From Cladopsammia gracilis (taxonomy: Eukaryota; Cnidaria; Anthozoa; Scleractinia; Dendrophylliidae), in contig JAJGOT010000037.1 in assembly GCA_022457155.1 (NCBI GenBank), positions 1,358,501 to 1,422,500 on the forward strand: a DNA stretch of 64,000 nucleotides, written 5' to 3'. The notes below the pieces were generated by a model. The model did no database searches. It had not been told where the DNA came from and worked only from the letters and a program-made list of their open reading frames with translations. The position numbers and the translations under genes are program-made. This document shows positions 25,301 through 37,100 of this stretch, one piece after another (positions within the stretch are counted from its first letter, which is position 1; each line of letters starts with the position of its first letter).

Positions 25301-28300
25301 TACTAAATTAGTACAAAATATTACTAATTCAATAGTAATAGTTTTTACAAATTTTGGCTAATTTTGATTAATTGCTAGATACTGTTTCACGGTCTAAGGT
25401 TCCCTTTTTTCTACATTCAAAACAACTCAGCCAAAACTATTATTTTCTTCACTCCAGGGAGAGCTCGTGACCATCAAACGCTTACGAAAGGACTCTGTGC
25501 AATTAACACGTGACATTTTAATAGAGTTGAAACAGGTAAAGCCCCTCACGTAATCTCTCTTTTAGAAATCTTCCAGGTGAGCCAAGTCTTTACGAGTCTA
25601 GCGGTCCACAATTACTGGAGCTTAACTCGGTTTTTGTAGCAATATAACGGCTGAGCGTATTACTACTCCCCCCGGATGGCATTGCTAGTCCATCGCAGGG
25701 TTACCCCCAGCAATGGCCGGCATTATGTTGACAGGAACCCATTCCTTGCCTAAGAAAGCAACAGGATGTTGAAGACCACTCGGGTCTCGAACCACCGACT
25801 TTCAGTGCTGTTATATTGCACTTTCAGCGTTAAAATGACCAAAAGTTTATTACTTATTCAGCTAAAAAAGATAATGCAAAGAAAGTGTAAAATAAGATAA
25901 CATTAAAAAAATCCAAAACTTAAAAACTACCTATCCTGCTAATTTAAAAAAGACAAGTTGTAATAGAACTTTTAAAAAGAGTAATATTTGTGTATATGTT
26001 GGCAGTGCATTCCATAGTTTTGGAGCAGCCACGCTAAAAGAACGCAACATATTACCCCTAGGATACTCTTAATTTACTCCGCCGGAAAATGTCAGGGAGT
26101 AAGAAAATGGTTCCTTAATTGTTAATCGCGTTCGAAGAACGCAATCCTAATTTCGTGTTGGTTGTCCTGTGGTTTATGTGCAGTAAAATTTGAGATTTTT
26201 TGGTAGACGGTCTTCCAAATGGCCGCCCCTATTGTTTTTTTTTCAGGGGTTCATTTCCGCCGGAAATTCCATCGAATGCGCCTCCATATGTATCTTACTG
26301 TTAGTAAGATACAGATATATTGAGGAGATCGTCCTTAGAGTTTTTAAGTACAATCAAGGACAATAGCTTTGGGACGAATTTTACGTTTACGATGTAATGC
26401 AATGATTTAAAGTTACTAATAGAATGTTAAAATGTATGTATACGGTATCTAACCAGTATCTGTTTAAAACTGTCAACGAGCCATAGCCGCCGGAGTAGCT
26501 TCGGTTTAGTTAGAGTGAGGCAACTCATTTACTGCTTCCCCTGGATGTCATTACATTGTAAGGCAAATGTATCATGACTAACGGGAATTGTATGTTCATT
26601 TCTTTGTGGAAGGTACGTGACATTGTCCACACAAACCTTAATCCTTACATTGGAGTTTGTGCCGCTTCTCCCAATATCTGCATTATTTCCCATTACTGCT
26701 ACAGGGGAAGCTTAGAGGTAAGAACTACATTTAATTTATCTGAATTATGAAATTAACTTAAAATTATTGAAGCAAATGAAACGTACAAATAAGATTTGTT
26801 TTTGCCAGCTTTTTAACTAATAATATAATTTTGTTTTTGTTTCAGGACATTTTAGCCAACGATAATATAAAGCTCGATTGGTTCTTTCGTGCTGCTTTCG
26901 CTCAAGATATTGCCATGGTAATTATTCCACTTAGAAATACATAAATAACGTACGTATAACATTTACGACGATTAGTACTATGTATTTGCACAGAAGACGT
27001 GTTTGCCACCGCCCTTGTTACTTTCCTCAAGCTGGCTTTCTTTCTATTGTGTACATAAGTGAAATTTGTGATCCTCGCAGTGTGCTCTCAACTTAAACAG
27101 TTGAAAAAGCAACCTGAAAAAAGTCCAGGCTTGAACGGGATTCGAACCCATGACCTTGCGATACTGGTGCAGTGCTCTATCTACTGAGCTATCAAGCCAC
27201 ATGGATAGAGCTATCAAGCCACTTGGGTTCGAATCCCGTTCAAGCCTGAATGTTTTTCAGGTTGCTTTTTCACCTGCTTAAGTTGAGAGCACACTGCGAG
27301 GATCACAAATCTCACTTATGTTCATCCGCAGTTCAAATATATGATTTTCATATATTCACATTCATATATATTCACTATCATCGGGTATATTACGAACTCG
27401 CAATTGACCATCTATACATGTGGCTTGATAGCTCAGTGGATAGAGCATTGCACCGGTATCGCAAGGACATGGGTTCGAATCCCGTTCAAGCCTGAGTTTT
27501 TTTTCAGGTTGCTTTTTCACCTGCTTACGTTGAGAGCACACTGCGAGGATCACAAATTTCACCCATGTTTATCCACAGTTCAAATATATGATTTTCATGT
27601 ATTCACATCCATTGTGTACATAGTTTTCATTCTCCTGAAAATAATAATTTGGACATTGTGCCTAGGGTTTGTCAGCATTACACGCCTCTCCTATACAAGT
27701 GCACGGTCACCTAAGATCATCCAAGTGTTTGATTGACAGCCGTTGGGTGTGCAAAGTATCGGACTATGGTCTGCACGTTTTAAAGTCTGGTCAAAGGTCA
27801 CAGGATGTTAGTGAACATGCTGAATACAAGAGTAAGTTTTGATCAGTAAAAGGGCTCACAAAAGAAATGCCTAGAGTAGTTTATAACTTATATTTTTATC
27901 TTTCTTTATCCTGTTTAGAACTCTTCTGGAAAGCTCCAGAATTCCTTGGAGGAGATGAATTTTTGCCGTTTTCTCAACCGGGTGACGTGTACAGTTATGG
28001 GATCATTCTTAGTGAACTTCTCAGTAGAGAGGAACCATATTCTTCATTTAATATGAATCCCAGAGGTTGGTTTCATTGTAGTAAAATTTGTTCCAAGTCT
28101 CCTTATTGATGACAAGAAATTCAACCTAAACTGTATCCGTACAAAAAAAGGTCTGAGATGCGCTCGTTGCTTAAACTGAAATTGTATTTTTATAAACCTT
28201 AGAACCAATCACACTGCGAACTATAAACAAAGATTTCAGCCAAATTTGACTGTTTTTGTTTTAGACAGGGACCAATTTTTAATTTCAACAATAAAATTGA

Positions 28301-31112
28301 AATGAAAATCATCTATTTATTCGGCATTTCATGTTATCATTCGCTACACTCAATTTCAACAGCCGGCCTGTTCTTTTCGTACCAGTAATCATAATAATCA
28401 TGTGATTGCAAAAATTTCTGTCACGCTGCGGTTGCTATCGTTACAAAAATTCAATTTGCTACGCTTTAACAACTTAACTTCGGATTGGTCGAAATTTTGA
28501 CAGGTGAATTCATACGTGAATATTCAATGCACTCTCTACAAGAACTGCATCACAAGTTTTTCGTCTTTCCTAGCTACTGTTAGAAACTTTATAAAAGAAT
28601 GAAGCAAAACATAGACGTCGCCATGATTTTGCTGTTCTCCGCAGGCTGATATGGTTGAAAGGTTTCGACGTACGCTGTCGTCGTTTTCTTTATTTACGCC
28701 GGATCGGAAAAGTCCTCAATGCTCTTGACGACTTTGAAAGCTAAAACAACGAGGCGAAAGCTACCAAACGGTTTTTTGTCAGCACAGGAGAAAGCTTAAT
28801 CACAGGTCTGAGTTCATTTGCTCCACAGGACATTACCGAGGTTAGATTTAGACGGCCTTTTAATTTAAATACGGCCTTTTTGCGTTCTTGTTGTATAAAT
28901 GGGTGGACATTTCTTTCGAGCTAGAGGTCTTTTAACCCTGTGGCAGTTTCTTTAACTCTCGATACTTTCTATTTTAAACGCAAACAGTTATTGTTTATTG
29001 CAATTCTATTTTTTAATTAGATTCTCATGTTAGCATTTGGTAAAATTCATCACGGGTTTGCGTAAGGCGCCTCATTGACTTTTCTTTGTTGTACTCGTGT
29101 CCCCTTTTTTTTCCCCAAATCTCCTATTATTTCTCAGTGATTAGAATTTTTGTCTGTTTGTTATTCCTTTTATTTTAATTTTCTTTTACGACTTTCTATT
29201 AAAATCCCGTTATACTGTTTGAATCTTGTTTCATTTGTGTCCAATTTTTTGTTTCTGCATGGATCGAGATCCGTTCAGCTATCGTATTTGTCAATCATTT
29301 TTAATTTCAACTTTTTGCACTGTAATTTCACCATTTTGCACTGTCAATTTCAACTTTCTGCAATGTTTGAGATTAATTGACATTCTCTCAGCCAATCAGA
29401 AAGTAGAAATTTTTGCATATATATTATTACGCGAGAGAGACAAATTATCCGTCTGGACGAATTATCCGTCGGACAAATAATTCATCTAAGTATAAATATG
29501 AATACGAATTAGGACGATACTATGCAACGACGAATCTTTGATTGAAGTTTCCCAGTTAGGACCGGTAAAGAAAATAGGCATATCGCGACAGAAAGTCTTG
29601 ACTAAAATAAAGCTAAAAAGTGAGTCCACTCCTTTTTTTGCCTAACAAAACCTGGGCATGTCATCATTTTTATCTTTTGTAGAAATCATCGATCGAGTAG
29701 CAAAACAGCTTATTCCTCAGTTCAGGCCTGAATTTCCAACTGAAATCGTCGACAACAAAGGTGTCATTCACTTGATGCAAATGTGCTGGGACAACGATCC
29801 TCTGATGAGGCCGACATTTTCGGAAATAAAGTCCAAGTTGAAGTCCCTTAATCGCGGAAAGTGAGTTAATTTTTACTTAGATTAATGGTAAACAATTAGG
29901 GCAAATTAAATTATTAATGTTATTGAATTCCGGCGAAATTCAGGAACGTCAAGTCTGGTCGAGTCGGCGCGCGGTGGGTATTTGTTTTAAATGCCATTTG
30001 ATTTATTGTTTTTAACGAGAAAACGCCACAAAAGCTAAAACTGACACTTGGAAGGAATAAAATGAATGTATTTAAACTCAACATACAAATTCATTTTCAT
30101 TTCATTCATTCATTTATTTGTTTACTCCAAACCTTTACAGATGTTAATTAAATTAAAATCACATTATATTAGGAAGGAGAGGAGAGGGGCACGTCTAGAT
30201 GGAATGGAATCAATAACTCCACACTACGTATCCCTAAGCCTTTTGAAATTTCCTGATATTGTTAAACTGAACACATGTATGCTTGTTAAACATACAAATC
30301 GCAATTATTTACACGTCGTCACTCGAGGGAGAACTCAATGCTCGTTTATTTTTTAAGGCTTGTACCATTTTTTGGCGTTCTGTCGAGATAACTGTCACCT
30401 TCAAGTACCCATTACACAGAACCACATATTCGGGAAGCCTTCCTAAGTTAAAATATATCCTAAGTATTGTTCGATAACATTTGTCTATTGTCGGAATGAC
30501 AATAGGTTATTATAAAAATATATCTTAACTTAGATAGCCAGTCCTGAATCCGGCCTCAAAACTACCTTTACTGGATTTTAATGGCGAGCGTTTTCGTTAG
30601 CGTTATTAGGCAACAGCCGTTGTGGTCTCAGGCAACGATATCTAAAGATACTTAAATTAAGACATCAGAACAAAAAGTATTTTATCCGCATGCTTTGGTT
30701 CTTTTCCAGAAATTCCAACATTGTAGATAACATGATACGCATGATGGAAAACTACACGGACCAGCTGGAGCATCTGGTAGATGAGAGAACTATGCAACTT
30801 GCTGAAGAGAAAGCTAAAACAGACGAGCTGCTTTACAAGATGCTTCCAAAGTAGGTGACATTTTGCCTCCGACTGCAAACATTTAAAGTAAAGGTCCTGT
30901 TAATGTTACACGTAACGATTTTCGAGCAATTTGAATTTGCCTCCTCCAAAAACGTGTTAGAAGTTTCTGGATCTAAGTTACACGGATCATGGGTTCGATA
31001 CATATATTCGTGGACTCGTTTTGTCCCATGCTCATGTCACGATGAACATTTTATCCCTTCACTTCATTACCGAGCTTAAAACTTATACGTAATCTTATAT
31101 TTATTTATTTGT

Positions 31113-31151
<39 letters not shown>

Positions 31152-34100
31152 TCACTACACATAATTTGTTGTCATGCAGCTTGAAAAAAAGGCAGTTGCA
31201 CATAGGAGGGGACGGTTACACGTAAAAAATCAAGTGTGTCACTTGCAACACTTACACGAAAACTGTTACGTGTAACAGGGCTTTAAAAGAGTTATAAAAT
31301 ATCCGAGTAAGGTGTTAAGGAAACGACGCTGATCCAACAACGTAATTTGAGGCGTTGTATATCCTGATGAGACATTCTCTCGAGTGTTTAAAAAATAAAA
31401 TCACCAAATCGGCTATGCTAATGATAACAATAACTAACTTTTCAACCACCACCACGCTTACTATTTTCTTTGTTCAAACTTGCAAGTGATAAATTATTAA
31501 TGGTTTTTAGAATCATCTGAGGCATTTTATTGTAGCTCCCAATCCAGTTCAGCTTAATTTAGTATCAACTAATGGCTGCACATTGTCGATTTCTAGACCG
31601 ATCGCCGAGGACCTAAAGATGGGAAGATCTGTGATGGCGGAGAGTTTTTCTAGTGTGACAATTTATTTCAGTGACATAGTAGGCTTCACTTCCATGGCAG
31701 CTCAGTGCACCCCACTACAGGTAAAAATTTTGTTAACGTTTGGAAACCGCTGTTGAAAAATGACTGAAATTGTAAAGCAGAAAAATATTGAAAATTTAAG
31801 TTATGCCCTTGTAAATTAATTTTTGGCGTGGCAATTTAAAGAGGGATGGGGTACTAGTATTATAGGATGTTCAGTTTTAACTTGATGGCTACCTCGAGTA
31901 CCTGTTTTATTACTTTACTAAAAGTGAGTTCTAAAACTGGTAACCAGTATAGCAAGGACTTGTTTAGTGCAAACGAGTTTGAAGCAGCAGCTGTTCCTTG
32001 GACAGTATGTGAGAAATTATTGCTTGAAGTTTTCAAATTCCCAATTTTGACTGATTTCTCAGGTGGTGCATTTCCTAAACGACTTGTACACGTGCTTTGA
32101 CAACATTATTGATGCACATGATGTTTACAAGGTACGTATCTTTTATAGATGACTGTGTTATGCTGTTTATTTATTTATTTATCTATTTATTAATTTAATT
32201 TGTTGTTTGGTTTTAGATCAATGCAAAACCCCACTATAAAATCTTGAATTCTCTTTTGACTATTGGAGTATTAGTATTGCAGTTCTACACGAGGCTTTAT
32301 ATATTACTTTTCTACTGAAAGTTACGCGTTTGCACACCTGCTCACCATATAACTGACCTTTAACCAAGCAGTATTTCCATACTTCATTGTCTGCCACTTA
32401 TTGTAAGAAAAAAATCAATCCTGTACATTGCATTGGTAAATAGGTTGAGACAATTGGTGACGCATACATGGTTGTATCTGGTTTGCCTATCCGGAACGAC
32501 AATAAACATGCGGGTGAGATAGGCACGATGGCACTGAATTTGCTGAGCTCCACGAGAGACTTCACAATCCAGCACATACCAAACAAGAGACTGCAGCTTC
32601 GTATAGGAATTCACACGGGTAAGAAATGCTTATGGCTTCTTTATGCTGTCAAAAAAAAAAAAATAACACCGTTTATTTAATTTATGCATCAAGAAGATAG
32701 TAATTAAGTAATGCTTCGCATATTAAAGAACTATAGTAAACTTTATTGTTCTGCGGCATCGGCTCTTTCCCACATAGAATATCTTTGATTTCAAGAATAG
32801 AGGAGGCGCTGATGGTTTATAAGCTCCTTATAAGCTCGACTTCTCGGAGATTTCCCCGCCACAGTACAGTCACTCCTCCCAGTAATGTAGAAATTTTAAA
32901 TTTAATGTTAGTCAACCTATTTATTATCGTTTTTATTCTGCTTGTAATTCATTGTGTGTGGCACTAAAATAATATAAATAAAATAAAAATAAAAAATAAT
33001 TATATTTCATTGTAAAAATACAGAAAAACCATTTGAGTCAAATATATTTTAGGAAATGTTCGTGCTTAACCAATCAGAATAGCCGAAGACAATAGCTTCT
33101 AATTTTGCTTCTTTGATGAAGTTCCCAAATACAATTTCTTTGAAAAATTGCATTTTGTGCGATTGGGTCTCAAAATACTTGAAACCTTAAAAAAATTAGA
33201 CTTAAGGCACCTTGAACCTTAACTTTTTAGCGGTTTTTGAGTCTAGGCCAATGAGATCACTAGTTGTAACAATGAACAAAGTTGACATTCCATCGTGCAT
33301 TGCCGTTCAGAACTATCCTTCTTATGCGGATCATTACTTAAATGAGCGACAATTTCCTTTTTAACTCGTGAATACGCGAGGCGTAATGAACGAGTTATAG
33401 CAGACGGTGACAAATATACAAAGTTTCACTCCATCCTTCCTGTAAACTTTCCTTGGTCATTCCGCTGATCAGTGAATATGGCTTCAAACCTTGGAAAATT
33501 AACGTCGATCTGCGGACTTCAAATGAATTTTTCAAGACTGTTGGTTTTAAATGTGCGAAGTTTGGCTGCCATGTGTAAAAGTTCACATAAACCAAATTTT
33601 GTTTCGAATTTAAAAAAAAACATGTCTTAGCGTGACGCAAATACGCATTGTTTGAAAGAAGAGAGAACTGGATGAAACAACGTTTTAAATTTGTTTACTC
33701 GTCAGTTCCTTGACTGTTCTGTGAAACAACGGCTTTTAAGGCTACTCTTGCATGACGCTTATTTTTCTCAGACAACATTTGTTAAGTTAAATATATACCA
33801 ATTTTCAAGCAATGACTAATCAACATGTCATAGCGTGACAGGATATAGATACGCGTTGTTTGTAATAAGAGTGATCATTGGATAGTGCGTGTTTATGCTG
33901 TGTCCTGTGTCTTGTATCTTGTATAATTTGTTTGTGTGTCTTCCGACCCTAGTATTGTAATTTAGTTCGTGTAATTCGGCTTCCTAGTCTCTTTAACTCC
34001 CTAGTTATTGTAGGAAGCCAATACCCTTTTTGCTATTTAATTTAATTTCATGTAAATTTCTTTCATTGATTCTTTGGGTAGAAAATAAAAGCTGTTGTTG

Positions 34101-37100
34101 TTGTAGTGTGCGGAAATTCGATACTTAGCAATTCTTTGCTTTGTGATAGCTTATGTGTGACATGTATCAGAACATTCCTCAGAGAAACAACAAAAGGCAT
34201 GTCCATCTACATGCAGTAAGGACGGCTAAAACAAAGTTGTGACAGGAGTCAAATAAACCGATATTTGATTGAGGGGAAAGTTCCGTAAATTCATTTTTGT
34301 GTGTTATATATTTGTTTCAAAACTTCCTATCGCTATGAATTTTTTAGTGAAGAATCTTCTTTTAATAGCATTTTTTATCAACGGGTTGGCTCATAGGAGC
34401 TTTTGATTGGAAGCCTGTTACAGGTTATCGATTAGAGAAACCCAACAGAAATGGTAATAAGAAAAGTCATGGGCAAAAACGACCAGACCCTTACCCCAAG
34501 CATACTGTTTGTTCGCTTTAACTGGTACGTTTCTTCTTGAAGTCCGTTAAAAGACTGTTCTTCTGAGATCTCAAATGCAAAGTTCTTTTAAAATCCGAGA
34601 AAACAGACATGCGCACTATAATTATTTACATACTACTGTATTTATTACCAATGTAACTTTCCATTTTTATTGTGTAGAAACATTTTACAACTGTATGCTT
34701 TAACACACATTTTGCCTTCGTTGCTCACGTGCAGGGTCATGTGTGGCTGGAGTTGTAGGACTTAAAATGCCTCGATATTGTTTATTTGGGGATACTGTCA
34801 ACTATGCCTCAAGGATGGAATCGAGTGGGCTTGGTGAGTCAAGGTGTTTTATGTAATCTTATCCTTATGTTGGCGCCTGTTATTTTCGGTTATTTTTGGG
34901 TGAAGGTAGGCCTTTAATTCCCACTTTGTTCTGTCCCCGAGTGATTTCTGTGTTTATACTGTGCGCGTCTTACTTTCAGGACGTTGGAAGAAGCGAAGAC
35001 ATTTGCTTAGTGGTTAAGGAAAAAACACAATGCAACGTGTCAAGTCAATAATATATAGATAGGCAGAGCCTAACAGCGAAGCACTATGAACAAGATTAAC
35101 TAAGGTGAAAATTAACTAAGGTGAAAGGTCGGAAGCACAAGAATTGAGATTGACGACCGGGCTATTTTTCAATTTTAGCAATTCTCAAAAAACAGTATTA
35201 CCCGACCGTCTGCACAGTACATTTAGACCGTAGAAAAGTTCACAAAAACAACTTTTCTCCGTCTAGAATTACAGGTACGACTACTTTCCGAATAAAATAC
35301 AATTTTTATTTGCCAAAAATTGCCCGAGAAACTGATTTGGAAATCAAAATTGCAAAAATACACAAACATATTTGCATATTAAAAGAGACGCGAGTGAAGA
35401 AAGAAAATCTAAGTCTTGTTTTGTTTACATAAAATCGCTTTTCAATCTATGCAATGAATGAACAAGCACATAAAATTGGACAACACAATATTCTTTCGAA
35501 AAATTTTATTGAAATCTTCATTAGTTTATGTTTTTAGTAAAACACGTACGATTTACAGCGCATCAAGGCAAAGCTGTCCTCGATGAAATTCAAGATAACA
35601 GCACGACTTAATTTGAGCACGTTTCATAAACATGTCTCCGAAACACAAAGGAAAAGTCAATCAAAAATTGATATCAACATAAATTCCCATCGAAAAATGT
35701 GATTTATTTTACCTTTAAGTCACTGGACTGCTTGGAAATTCATTAAAACTCCGCTTCTTCGGTTCTGAAATCCGTAATAAAAACAAGGCATCTCCCCGCA
35801 TTGCTGAATCAAGACTTTAGTTTTACGTGAATTTACTTTTTTGCCCACTCGCGCGCCAGCGCGCGCTGCCACGTGCGTGATCATGTAATTGGACACGTGT
35901 GCTAAATTAACGAACTTTTCAACGGTTTTTTTTAATAGTTTTGTACCCTGAAGAAGGCAGCATTGCCGAAACGTCGGGAAAAATCATTCTACAAACAGCG
36001 TCAAATTTTACACATTTTTTCATTCCCCGCATTGCTCCTGCATTGATAACATGAAGTTCGTCGAAGCAAGATTTTATCCCTGAAAGCTCTTCTTTTTCAA
36101 CTAAAGCGGCTTCTGAGTATCCCTTAATTAGTATCCCTGTCTTGAGTAGCAAACCGCGAAAAAATGCAGGGAAGTAACGACTTTACTGCTCCGCTAAACA
36201 CTGCGAAAGATCCAACTTTTTTAAAACTTTTAAAAGTGTTTACAGAGCTGACGACTGTGTAGCCACGCGTGTGGCGTCATACGCGCATGTTTTACAACGT
36301 CATACGCGCCCGCGAATTTGCCTTGCGCGACCGACTTGACTGCTGACTGACACATGTCACGGAGGCGCGCCCGCGAAACATTCCGCTAGCCATGACCATG
36401 AAAAATGACGGACACAGGTTCTATGAGTATGGTGCTGCGCAGCCAGGCCTTCGACCTGGCAAGTGCTCCGCTAAAATTAATTAAATAATTTTTTTTTTTT
36501 TTTGGGGGGGGGGGGGGGGGGCGTCTTTTAGTTCCCGTAAGCGGACACTCCCGGGACCAAGGGTAAGTGTCCGCTTACGGGAGGTTTAAAACAAAATAGT
36601 ACACCAGAGGGCGTATAATGTACCAGTACATGTCTTTTAAAGCTTTTAAGACCACTTGTAATTGTACTATCCATCACATGGTTGTTGGATGTTGCTTTTT
36701 ATATCACACATAAATTTAACACTGATTTAAAAACTACGGTTCAAGATTGAAAGACTTACGGGAGGTTAAAAGTGTAGTGTTGGAGAGGCTAAATCGCTGG
36801 GATCGCGATTTGGTCTCTGCTTAAGGTAGGTGTCCGCTTACGGGAGGTGTCCGTTACTGGAGGTTCGCCTGTATATATTTTTTCTTTCTCGCGTATTCTC
36901 AAAGTGAATCCTGTAATGTTTTGTTTTTTATTCCTAACTCGTAATAATGCATGTACCATTGTATGTTTGTGTTTATGAATTTAATAAAAAAAAATAAAAC
37001 ATAATTAATTGTTATTGAAAGAGTATTAGCGAGCGAGCCTACCCAGAGCTAAAAAAATATAAACGAGTGAGTCTATTGTGAGTGTACCCTTCACTGAATC

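Noticed and set aside
27128..27492. Functional tRNA-Thr genes
   Set aside because: Anticodon stem mismatch, C at position 33 and attached common SINE body on all copies.
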